Part shown: positions 1 to 7,638 of the stretch, piece by piece
Layout: every line of letters starts with the position of its first letter
How positions within the stretch are numbered: the first letter of the stretch is position 1
Assembly: GCF_001514495.1 (NCBI RefSeq)
Contig: NZ_BCNM01000003.1
Span: 186,001 to 250,000, forward strand
Reading direction: 5' to 3'
Length of the DNA: 64,000 nt
From: Paenibacillus pabuli NBRC 13638
GTDB taxonomy: Bacteria; Bacillota; Bacilli; Paenibacillales; Paenibacillaceae
Translations under genes and position numbers: made by a program
The notes under the pieces: generated by a model
What the model was told of the DNA's origin: nothing
Database searches by the model: none
The model's input: the letters and a program-made list of their open reading frames with translations, nothing else

Positions 1-109
1 AGAAGACCGAGGTCCCGAAAGGAAACAGGAAAAAGGTGATAAATCCGATAATCCAAGGCAAAATGAAGAGAAAAAACAGCAGTGTGTCATATTTTCTCAA
101 TCTGTTCAT
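1..109 (-). CDS. CUT1 sugar ABC transporter permease (MalF type), N-terminal fragment
   Basis: Only the first 36 codons lie in the window; the gene runs off the left edge. It begins MNRLRKYDTLLFFLFILPWI and continues as a hydrophobic segment ending in a proline/glycine turn, which is how MalF/UgpA-type inner-membrane permeases of carbohydrate ABC importers start (a short basic leader, then the first membrane helix). A GAGGGG ribosome site lies just upstream of the ATG. The oxidoreductase gene upstream on the same strand stops 11 bases before it, so the two are probably co-transcribed. The substrate cannot be told from this fragment. Confidence 0.7.
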   Translation of the reverse strand, partial: MNRLRKYDTLLFFLFILPWIIGFITFFLFPFGTSVF

Positions 110-120
110 GATGACACCCC

Positions 121-1221
121 TCAGCCTGAAATTTCTTCTAAATAGACATACCGTTCTTCCACAATGGATTTCTCTGCCGCCAGGGCAATGAGCAACGCGT
201 TACGACCGACCTGCGCACTTGCAAAAGGCTGTCTGCCTTCCTGTATACATTTCAGAAAATCAATACGCTGGGTCTGTCCACCCGTGTGTCCACCCATAAT
301 GGAATCCGACGACACATCAATGTCCAGGTGGTCTTTTGTCCAGTCCTGCCCGCCAACAATATCAATCGTCTTGTCATTACGGGCCACCATCTGACCGCCG
401 TTCTCTCCGATCAGGCCGATCTCAAGCCCTTCTCCCATCAGATTGCGCGGCTTCAAATACATGCACAGGCCCAGATTGGCTTTGCTGCCGTTATCATAAT
501 CAATGGTGATAAATGCATGATCAACGATGGAGGTGTCCGAAATTTCTTTCGTCGGATAGTGACTGTATGAATTCTGAATCCGATTGGGCTCTCCTTGCTT
601 CATGACATGCTGCCCTCCAGAGGCAAACACACGGACAGGCTTCGCCTGGATCATCCAGTTGAAAATGTCGAAGTGATGACAATCCTTTTCTACAATCGCT
701 CCCCCAGACTTGGTCTTGTCATAGAACCAATCTGCAGGTGGGAACGGGTCACGGAATTCCTTGCACCACATCAATTTCACGTCGCCAAGACGTCCGTTCT
801 CCAATTCCTTCTCCATTCGGCGATACAGATTCGAATACCGATAAACCAATCCGATCTGCAATACCCGTCCAGAGGCTTCCGCAGCTTCTATAATGGCGTC
901 GCAGTCCTCAATGGTATGGGCGACCGGTTTCTCCAGAAATACATGCTTGCCAGCTTCCAGAAAAGCGACCGCCACTTCACGATGCAAATAGTTCGGTACA
1001 CTGATGACCACCGCATCCAAATCTTCCTTGGCAAGCAGCTCACGATAATCGCTAACTATGGCGGGGTTACTGTTCTTGAGTTCAGCCAGCGTACGGGCCA
1101 CATTGGCTTCATTCATATCACAGATATAACGAACCTCACTATCCTCGAGCAAATCAAAACCAATGCAATGATGTGACCCCATGTCTCCTACACCAATAAA
1201 AGCCATTTTTATCTTCCCCAT
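121..1221 (-). CDS. Gfo/Idh/MocA-family NAD(P)-dependent oxidoreductase
   Basis: This 366-residue protein opens with a Rossmann fold (MAFIGVGDMGSHH, residues about 6-18) and carries the family's EKPVA signature near residue 98 in the dinucleotide domain, followed by the alpha/beta substrate domain. Members reversibly oxidise or reduce hydroxyls of sugars, inositols and sugar acids. The ATG at 1221 is chosen because GGAGAG lies about 8 bases upstream; an in-frame ATG at 1263 has no good ribosome site. It precedes a sugar permease gene by 11 bases, so it probably acts on an imported sugar derivative. The divergent region upstream contains four TTTGCSGCAAA boxes, one inside the leader of this gene, which suggests regulated expression. 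The exact substrate is unknown. Confidence 0.85.
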   Translation of the reverse strand: MGKIKMAFIGVGDMGSHHCIGFDLLEDSEVRYICDMNEANVARTLAELKNSNPAIVSDYRELLAKEDLDAVVISVPNYLHREVAVAFLEAGKHVFLEKPVAHTIEDCDAIIEAAEASGRVLQIGLVYRYSNLYRRMEKELENGRLGDVKLMWCKEFRDPFPPADWFYDKTKSGGAIVEKDCHHFDIFNWMIQAKPVRVFASGGQHVMKQGEPNRIQNSYSHYPTKEISDTSIVDHAFITIDYDNGSKANLGLCMYLKPRNLMGEGLEIGLIGENGGQMVARNDKTIDIVGGQDWTKDHLDIDVSSDSIMGGHTGGQTQRIDFLKCIQEGRQPFASAQVGRNALLIALAAEKSIVEERYVYLEEISG

Positions 1222-1865
1222 GCTTACACTCTCCGTTGCTTGTAAATTTGCGGCAAATGCCATGAAGCCAATTCGATGTCAAGAAATCTAACAGGACTAT
1301 GACCATGTAACGATAGTAAAATAGTTTTAATTCCTTGTCAATTAATTTTGGCTAAATTTTTAATTATTTTGCGGCAACAGTTTTGCGATGTATTTTATAT
1401 ACTACTAAACAGTATAACTCTTTATTCATCATAAATTAAGCGTTTACATTTTTGTTATATTATCATATACTTTAATTTGAATTCATTTTGTTTGCGGCAA
1501 ATATTATATTTAAGTTATGAATACTAATGTTCAAATTTCAATGAAACGCGCTTATTTTCAATAGAAAACATAATAAATTCTGGAAAAAAATCTGTTGAAT
1601 CTCCTGTATCCATCCCCTATAATGCAATTTAGACACGGAATCCAAGAACTAAAAACACATTTTATATTTGCCGCAAACCAAAATCCTATCTTTTCAGTTG
1701 TTCATTCCCCGTTTACTACCATGACTCTTACATAAAACGTCATCATTCCGCCGCTAATTGCGGATTCGAAAGGAGTTGAACTCTCCTAACTCTCTCCCCC
1801 ATAAAGACATGCGGGGTGGGCAGAACAAGTTAATCAATCCAAATCCATTATTCAGGAGGTATACC
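1222..1865. promoter_or_regulatory. Divergent regulatory region with four TTTGCSGCAAA boxes
   Basis: This AT-rich region separates the minus-strand oxidoreductase operon from the plus-strand secreted protein gene. It holds four near-identical 11-bp near-palindromes: TTTGCGGCAAA at 1247-1257, TTTGCGGCAAC at 1368-1378, TTTGCGGCAAA at 1491-1501 and TTTGCCGCAAA at 1667-1677. Start-to-start spacings are 121, 123 and 176 bp. I noticed no copy in the other non-coding regions of the window. The arrangement fits operators for a transcription factor acting on both operons, possibly with looping; the regulator is not in the window. A one-mismatch cre-like box (ATTAAGCGTTTACAT, 1435-1449) also lies here. 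An AGGAGGT ribosome site at 1854-1860 serves the plus-strand gene. Confidence 0.65.
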
Positions 1866-3857
1866 ATGACAAGATTATTTGAACAAAGCAAGCGGAGCCT
1901 TGGACTGTTCTTGGCTTTTGCCCTCATGATTACCCTGCTATTGCCTGCGGGAGCCTTACCCAAAGCCTCTGCTGCAACCATCACCATTGATGGCAATGTT
2001 AGCGACTGGAGCAGCGTTAGTGCTCTCACCACCAATAGTGGCACTGCCCAGACGCTCAAGGTGACCAATGATGGAACCAACCTCTACCTGCTTATACAAG
2101 GCTCTGGTCTGAGTACAACGATGGGCAACTTCTGGATCAATACCGATAACAATACATCAACCGGTTACCAGGCTGCGGGCTGGGGAGCTACAGGGGTAGA
2201 GTGGCTGCTTGAAAATACGGGGTTATACCGCTATGGCGGCAGCGGAACCGATTGGAGCTGGAATTTCAACAGCACGTTGACCAGCTCCCAATTCTACCGC
2301 ACCTCCACCGTCATTGAGGTTGCTATTCCTCTCTCTACACTGCAAATCAGTGCAGGCAGCACAGTGCGAGTCGGGTATATCGACAACAGTTCAGATACGT
2401 CAAGACTGCCTGCGGCTGGACAAACCCTGCCCGCTTACCTTCTGACCTCGGCTGGGTCAGGTGGTGGTACGGGGAACAATACCGTGGTGAATCCCGTAGA
2501 GCTGGACAGCCCACTCAACAATCCTTTCAAAGGCTGGGCCCCTTCGGCCAAGAGCACGACCTATGCACAGCCACACAGGCTCGTATATGCCGGCGTGACC
2601 TGGAAGGAGCTTGAGTCTACCAAAGGCACGTATGATTTCAGTGCAATTGAAGCCGCCAACAATTTTGCCTACTGGAAAAGTAAAGGTGTCAAAGTGGTGT
2701 TCCGCTTCATTCTGGACAGCCCAACAGGACAGGCTCACAGGGATATTCCAGACTGGCTCTACAATGACATGGTTGCCCGCGGAGAATCACCCGGAACCGT
2801 ATACAACGATACAACCGGGGGCATGGGTACTGGCAACAACATGGGCTTCTCTCCCAACTACAACTCCACCTATCTGCAAGAACGGCACAAATTAGCCATT
2901 GAGGCTATTGCGGCAAGGTACAACACCAATGATCGTCCGGTCGCCTTTGTCCAGATTGGTTCCCTCGGACACTGGGGTGAGTTCCATACCTGGCCTTATG
3001 TCGGGCCAAATGGTGAAACCAATTACACAGGTGCTTTCCCTACCAATGACATTTCGAACAAGTATGTTCAGCATTATATTGATGCCTTTGCCGGCAAAGA
3101 GGACAAGATGCAGGTTCTGATCCGGCGCAGCATCGCCCTCGCCAAAACCAATAATAAAGGCATGGTCATGGGCATGTTCAACGATGTGTTTGGACATAAA
3201 GACAGCTTCGATGCGGATTGGGGCTGGTACACTGGCACCCAAAATGGCTATTGGGATGATATTGGTCAGCAGCAGCCAGCACATGCGAATTTCTGGGAGA
3301 CTCGCATCTCAGGCGGCGAATTTTACGGTGGTGAGTCCGGCATGCTTGCGGCATTATCCACGGGTAGCGGATTTACGGAAACGTTGCGTCAAACGGAGCT
3401 AAGCAAACCAAGCTGGCTGGGACCAAATTCCCCTGCCTCGCTTCCTCTGAATCATGCATTACAGGCCAATATCGATGCACTCAAGAAGCGAATGGGTTAC
3501 CACTTTGTCGTGAAGGAAATCTCGCACCCATCCACCATTAGCGGAAGCACATTTACAGCAACCATTAAAGTGGAGAATAAAGGCGTACAACACTTCCCGT
3601 TTGCCTGGCCGGTTGAAATTCAACTGCGCAGCGGCAATACAGTTGTCGCCAAGAAAACAACAACCGTTAATCTGACCACGTGGAAAACGGGTACCTACAC
3701 CCTGACCGATTCCATTCCGGTCTCCGGTCTTGCTGCCGGAACCTATGATATCGCGATTGCGATCATTGACCCGGAAACGAATAAACCTGGTGTGGACTTT
3801 GCCAATACAAACAAGCTGACCGACGGCTCGTTCAAGCTGAGCAGTGTAACGAAGTAA
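1866..3857 (+). CDS. Secreted DUF4832-type glycosidase-like protein with N-terminal carbohydrate-binding module
   Basis: The 663-residue protein has a Sec signal peptide (basic start, hydrophobic core ALMITLLLPAGALP, AxA-like cut near KASAA). Residues about 38-185 resemble a family-9-type carbohydrate-binding/DOMON-like module starting TITIDGNVSDW. A TIM-barrel-like part follows with NPFKGWAPS, YAGVTWKELE and FVQIGSLGHWGEFHTWP, as in DUF4832 proteins related to GH42-type beta-galactosidases, and then a beta-sandwich tail. It probably binds or cleaves an extracellular polysaccharide; catalysis is unproven. The ATG at 1866 has a perfect AGGAGGT five bases upstream. It diverges from a sugar-uptake operon and shares its boxed control region, which suggests one carbohydrate response. 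Confidence 0.75.
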   Translation: MTRLFEQSKRSLGLFLAFALMITLLLPAGALPKASAATITIDGNVSDWSSVSALTTNSGTAQTLKVTNDGTNLYLLIQGSGLSTTMGNFWINTDNNTSTGYQAAGWGATGVEWLLENTGLYRYGGSGTDWSWNFNSTLTSSQFYRTSTVIEVAIPLSTLQISAGSTVRVGYIDNSSDTSRLPAAGQTLPAYLLTSAGSGGGTGNNTVVNPVELDSPLNNPFKGWAPSAKSTTYAQPHRLVYAGVTWKELESTKGTYDFSAIEAANNFAYWKSKGVKVVFRFILDSPTGQAHRDIPDWLYNDMVARGESPGTVYNDTTGGMGTGNNMGFSPNYNSTYLQERHKLAIEAIAARYNTNDRPVAFVQIGSLGHWGEFHTWPYVGPNGETNYTGAFPTNDISNKYVQHYIDAFAGKEDKMQVLIRRSIALAKTNNKGMVMGMFNDVFGHKDSFDADWGWYTGTQNGYWDDIGQQQPAHANFWETRISGGEFYGGESGMLAALSTGSGFTETLRQTELSKPSWLGPNSPASLPLNHALQANIDALKKRMGYHFVVKEISHPSTISGSTFTATIKVENKGVQHFPFAWPVEIQLRSGNTVVAKKTTTVNLTTWKTGTYTLTDSIPVSGLAAGTYDIAIAIIDPETNKPGVDFANTNKLTDGSFKLSSVTK

Positions 3858-3870
3858 ACGGCATGACAGA

Positions 3871-3922
3871 AAAGAGCAGGAATAAGGGCCACAGCGCCCT
3901 TCGTTCCTACTCTTTCTTTTTT
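3871..3922 (+). terminator. Rho-independent terminator after the DUF4832-type gene
   Basis: A long imperfect hairpin (AAAGAGCAGGAATAAGGGC against GCCCTTCGTTCCTACTCTTT) is followed by CTTTTTTT. It starts 14 bases after the stop codon of the secreted protein gene. Confidence 0.85.
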
Positions 3923-3980
3923 TGGATGATAACTATCTATCAACCGAACACAACAATCAGTAAGCCCCAGCAACTCCCCC

Positions 3981-4544
3981 CTATACTTGAGGCACAGGTG
4001 TCATTTGATTGCGTTCCATCAGAATCCATAATTCATCAACCAATTCTTCTGCGGAGTACGGTTCGGCTGAGGTAATCCACCATTCAATCATGCCAGCCAG
4101 CGCGGAAGCAAGGAATTGAAGCATAATCTCCTTGTTCCTTCCCTGATTGATGCCACTCATGTCAATTTGTTTATCCAGTCCTCTCAACAGAGCAGCCTGC
4201 AAGCGAGTTCGAAATTCCGGGACACTTTGATCAGCCAACACTGCACCATAGAATAGGGCATGTTCTTTCAGATACCGAAAACTGTGCAGCAGAGCTTCTT
4301 TGGAAGGAAATATGCCAGTGACTCCGCAGAAGAGACTGCTCTCGATCAGTTCCACCAAATGGGATTTTATACACTGATCCAACAAATCAAACTTGTCCAT
4401 AAAATGCAAATAAACCGTTCCGCGACTTACATTGGCTCGCTCTGCAATTTGATTAATCGTGATTTGCTCGAAATTTTTTTCGGACAGCAGTTGAATAAAG
4501 GCCTCTATAATCGATTCACGTGATTTTTGTATTCTTCTGTCCAT
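3981..4544 (-). CDS. TetR/AcrR-family transcriptional regulator
   Basis: This 187-residue protein has the TetR helix-turn-helix at residues about 8-55 (ITINQIAERANVSRGTVYLHF) and an all-helical ligand/dimer domain behind it. The ATG at 4544 is preceded by AAGGAG with correct spacing; a longer in-frame reading to 4682 has no ribosome site and would cover the promoter region. It diverges from an NADP-type oxidoreductase gene, and the 176-bp gap holds two overlapping inverted repeats. It most likely represses itself and that neighbour, and releases DNA on binding a small hydrophobic or electrophilic compound. The ligand is unknown. Confidence 0.9.
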   Translation of the reverse strand: MDRRIQKSRESIIEAFIQLLSEKNFEQITINQIAERANVSRGTVYLHFMDKFDLLDQCIKSHLVELIESSLFCGVTGIFPSKEALLHSFRYLKEHALFYGAVLADQSVPEFRTRLQAALLRGLDKQIDMSGINQGRNKEIMLQFLASALAGMIEWWITSAEPYSAEELVDELWILMERNQMTPVPQV

Positions 4545-4572
4545 ACTTACTCCTTTTATTATCGGATCTGAG

Positions 4573-4618
4573 ATTGAACAAAAAAGTGGATTGTGTTCAA
4601 TATTAGACACATTCCACT
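4573..4618. promoter_or_regulatory. Overlapping inverted repeats, probable TetR operator
   Basis: Two dyads lie in the divergent gap. The first is perfect: ATTGAACA (4573-4580), 13 bp, TGTTCAAT (4594-4601). The second has 12-bp arms matching at 11 positions: AGTGGATTGTGT (4585-4596), 10 bp, ACACATTCCACT (4607-4618). The site begins 28 bp upstream of the regulator's start codon, as expected for an autorepressing TetR protein that also controls the divergent oxidoreductase. Confidence 0.65.
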
Positions 4619-4720
4619 GTTTTAACAATTGTCGTCCAATCCCATTATAAGTACGATCATTATATTGAACGGCTAAGAACAAATCAACTGACAGCCAGCA
4701 ATACCGAATGGAGGACTATA

Positions 4721-5737
4721 ATGAAAGCAGTAGTGATAGAGAATTATGGAGGCTCGGAGGTTTTTGCGGAGCATGAGCGCGATATACCACATATTAGCGA
4801 TACACAGGTGCTCGTGGAGATGAGGGCGACTACAGTATCCTCAGCGGATCAACTGATCAGGACCGGAACATTCCGGCATTTCATGCCCACCCAATTCCCT
4901 CATGTTCTTGGAGTCGACATCGCTGGAATCGTCGTGGCCACAGGGAAAAAGGTTACTCGTGTACAAACCGGGGACCGCGTTATTGCGGTGTCCCGTACAG
5001 GAGGTGGTTACGCTGAACATGTCGCTGTGGAAGAATGCGATCTTGCTGTGATAACGCAGTCCCTTTCCGATGCAGAAGCTGCTTCAGTCTCTGCGTCCGG
5101 CATGACGGCCTGGCAAGCCTTATTTCACTATGGCAAACTGCAGCCGGGACAGCGTATTCTGATCCACGCCGGCGCAGGTGGCGTAGGACACATCGCCATA
5201 CAATTAGCCAAACAGCACGGCGCTTATGTGATCACCACGGCTCGGGCCCATAATCATTCATTTGTTCTTCAGCTCGGTGCCGACGAAGTGATTGATTACA
5301 CGACAACCGACTTTGCTGAGACTTTGAGCCCTGTTGATGTCGTGCTGGATATGGTTCGTGACCCGGTTGTCGATAAAGTCACGGGAATCGGAGCAACAGA
5401 ACTGAAAAATTACAGCATATTAAAGAATAATGGGACGTTCATTTCCCTTGTAAATCCTGCGATTGCGAAGCAACCTCTCATCCGTGGAATTGATGCCCAG
5501 TTTGCCTTAATCAGCCCCAATGCTAACGACTGGGAAGCGTTTGTCCAATGGATTCAGACGAATAAGCTCGATATACATGTAGACAACGTATTCCCCTTCA
5601 CCTTCCAAGGTGTAGCCGAAGCTCATAAATATTACGACACCCGGAATAAGAGAGGCAAAATAGTCATTCAGAGGGATGATATAACAGATAATCTATCTTC
5701 CATAGTCGCTCAAGAAACTGGGATGTCCTACTTGTAG
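4721..5737 (+). CDS. Zinc-independent NADP-dependent oxidoreductase (MDR / quinone-oxidoreductase type)
   Basis: The 338-residue protein is a medium-chain dehydrogenase/reductase: a GroES-like N-terminal domain (HVLGVDIAGIV, GDRVIAV) and a nucleotide-binding domain with AGAGGVGHIAIQLAKQ near residue 150. It lacks the cysteine-rich zinc loop of alcohol dehydrogenases, which places it with quinone or enone reductases that use NADPH to reduce reactive carbonyls. The start has GGAGG close upstream. It sits opposite a TetR gene across overlapping inverted repeats and ends at a terminator shared with the convergent ABC gene, so it is probably a single-gene unit induced by an electrophilic compound. 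The substrate is not known. Confidence 0.87.
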   Translation: MKAVVIENYGGSEVFAEHERDIPHISDTQVLVEMRATTVSSADQLIRTGTFRHFMPTQFPHVLGVDIAGIVVATGKKVTRVQTGDRVIAVSRTGGGYAEHVAVEECDLAVITQSLSDAEAASVSASGMTAWQALFHYGKLQPGQRILIHAGAGGVGHIAIQLAKQHGAYVITTARAHNHSFVLQLGADEVIDYTTTDFAETLSPVDVVLDMVRDPVVDKVTGIGATELKNYSILKNNGTFISLVNPAIAKQPLIRGIDAQFALISPNANDWEAFVQWIQTNKLDIHVDNVFPFTFQGVAEAHKYYDTRNKRGKIVIQRDDITDNLSSIVAQETGMSYL

Positions 5738-5741
5738 CAGC

Positions 5742-5794
5742 AAAAAGAGCAAGTACTCGAACACTTTCAAGGTTCAGTTACTTGCTCTTTTTTA
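5742..5794. terminator. Bidirectional terminator between convergent genes
   Basis: AAAAAGAGCAAGTA pairs with TACTTGCTCTTTTTT across a 23-base loop. The run of A on one side and T on the other lets it stop transcription from the oxidoreductase (+) and from the ABC exporter operon (-). Confidence 0.85.
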
Positions 5795-5796
5795 TA

Positions 5797-7638
5797 CTAT
5801 TGTGCCTTGTTCCGCAGCTGGCTGTAATACAGTTCGCTGTAGAAGCCGCCTTGTTCAAGCAATTCGTCATGTGAACCTTGCTCCAGGAGCTGACCATCCT
5901 TGAGTACAAGAATGCGATCGGCTCGACGGATCGTGTTCAGCCTATGGGCGATGACAAAGCTGGTGCGGCCCTGCATCAGGCGCTCTAGCCCTTCCTGGAT
6001 TTTGATCTCCGTGACGGTATCGATACTGCTGGTCGCCTCGTCCAATACCAGGATGGAAGGATCGGCGAGAATTGCCCGGGCAATGGCAAGCAGCTGTTTC
6101 TGTCCCTGACTGATGCCACTTCCGTCAGCCTGAAGCACTTTGTCGTACCCATCCTTCATCCGCATGATGAACGAATGGGCATTCGCCAGCCTTGAGGCAG
6201 TCTCCACTTCTTCGTCGGTTGCATCCAGCCGGCCGAAACGGATATTTTCCCGAATCGTGCCCTGGAACAGGAATGAATCCTGAAGAACAAATGCCATATG
6301 TGAACGCAGATTCTCCCGCCGAATGGTCGTAATGTCGCGTCCATCCACCGTTAGCGTACCTGCTGTAGGATCGTAGAAGCGGGATAACAGCTGAATCAAT
6401 GTTGTTTTCCCGGCCCCAGTCGGACCTACGAGAGCAATCATCTCACCCGGTTTCGCTTCAAAGTTGATCTCATGCAATATATTGCGTCCTTCATCGTATC
6501 CAAAGGATACCTTGCCGAAGCGAACGGCCCCCTCTACCTTTTCAAGAGACACCGCTGCGCCTTCATCCTTCGCTTCCTCATCCTCATCCAGTACTTCGAA
6601 CACGCGCTCAGCCCCGGCAATTGCAGACAGCAGCGTATTCCACTGGTTGGCCAGATCGTTGAGCGGGCGGGTGAACTGACGGGCATATTCCACGAAGATG
6701 ATAATCACCCCGACTGTAACGGAGCCTTGAATCGCCAGGATTCCACCGATGCCTGCAACAATCGCAAAGCTCAGGTTGTTCAAGCCATTCATCAGCTTGG
6801 GAATAAAACCGGAGATCGTCTGTGCCCAGAAACCGGACAACCGGATTTTCGCATTTCGTTCCTCAAACCCGCGAATGACCCGTTCTTCCTGGGAGAACGC
6901 CTTGATAATTTTCTGCCCGGACAATGTTTCCTCTATATACCCATTGAGTTCCCCGAGATTACGCTGACGCTGCTTGAACAACGGCCCGGTTCTGCGTGTA
7001 ATCCAGCGCATGCCAATGGCCATCAGCGGTACCACGATAAATGTAAGCAAGGTCAGCAGTGGACTTAACCATAACATCACACCAAACGTACCAAGCAGGG
7101 TTAGCACACTGGAGAAAATCTGGATGGCCGAGCTGTTCAGCGTACCGCTGACATTCTCAATGTCGTTGGTAACCCGGCTCATGATTTCACCCTGCTGACG
7201 CTTGCCGAAGAATGGAATCGGCAGTTTGTGCAGATGGGCGAACAGATCATACCGCATGCGGAACACGGTCTCCTGTGCAATTTCGATCATCCATATATTT
7301 TGCAGCCATGACGTCAGGGAGAACAGAACATAGACGGCCACCAGACCCAGTAAAAATGTCGTCCAACTGGAACTCGTTGCTTCTCCATCAATGAATTTAT
7401 CCACGGCCACACCGACCATATAAGGACCAAGCAAAGCGAGTGCGGAGCTGGCAAATACCATCAGCAGCACCATCGTCAGCTTGACCTTGCGGCGGGCCAG
7501 ATAGGTCCAGATTCGGCCTAACGTACCAGACCAGTTCTTCGCCCGTGCCTTCGGCTTGCGACCTCCACCTGCCTTCAGTGTCTCGGGATCAATCGGCGGT
7601 GGGGGCTGACGGAAAGGTTCAATGAATGCTTTGAACAT
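5797..7638 (-). CDS. Heterodimeric ABC exporter half-transporter, subunit with the canonical Walker B (BmrD/YheH-like)
   Basis: The 613-residue half-transporter has six membrane helices (about residues 60-340) and a nucleotide-binding domain with GPTGAGKTTL (Walker A), a diverged signature ISQGQ and Walker B ILVLDEATSSID, which keeps the catalytic glutamate. Its partner encoded upstream has LSGGQ but an aspartate in place of that glutamate. Together they give one active and one degenerate ATP site, as in BmrCD, LmrCD and TM287/288. The ATG at 7638 overlaps the partner's end by 20 bp and has GGGGAGGG eight bases upstream, so the subunits are translationally coupled. The N-terminus carries a basic, proline-rich extension. 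Drug or lipid export is likely; the substrate is unknown. Confidence 0.9.
   Translation of the reverse strand: MFKAFIEPFRQPPPPIDPETLKAGGGRKPKARAKNWSGTLGRIWTYLARRKVKLTMVLLMVFASSALALLGPYMVGVAVDKFIDGEATSSSWTTFLLGLVAVYVLFSLTSWLQNIWMIEIAQETVFRMRYDLFAHLHKLPIPFFGKRQQGEIMSRVTNDIENVSGTLNSSAIQIFSSVLTLLGTFGVMLWLSPLLTLLTFIVVPLMAIGMRWITRRTGPLFKQRQRNLGELNGYIEETLSGQKIIKAFSQEERVIRGFEERNAKIRLSGFWAQTISGFIPKLMNGLNNLSFAIVAGIGGILAIQGSVTVGVIIIFVEYARQFTRPLNDLANQWNTLLSAIAGAERVFEVLDEDEEAKDEGAAVSLEKVEGAVRFGKVSFGYDEGRNILHEINFEAKPGEMIALVGPTGAGKTTLIQLLSRFYDPTAGTLTVDGRDITTIRRENLRSHMAFVLQDSFLFQGTIRENIRFGRLDATDEEVETASRLANAHSFIMRMKDGYDKVLQADGSGISQGQKQLLAIARAILADPSILVLDEATSSIDTVTEIKIQEGLERLMQGRTSFVIAHRLNTIRRADRILVLKDGQLLEQGSHDELLEQGGFYSELYYSQLRNKAQ

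Noticed and set aside
1435..1449. cre-like box in the first divergent region
   Set aside because: One key position is wrong; mentioned in the region entry but not called separately.
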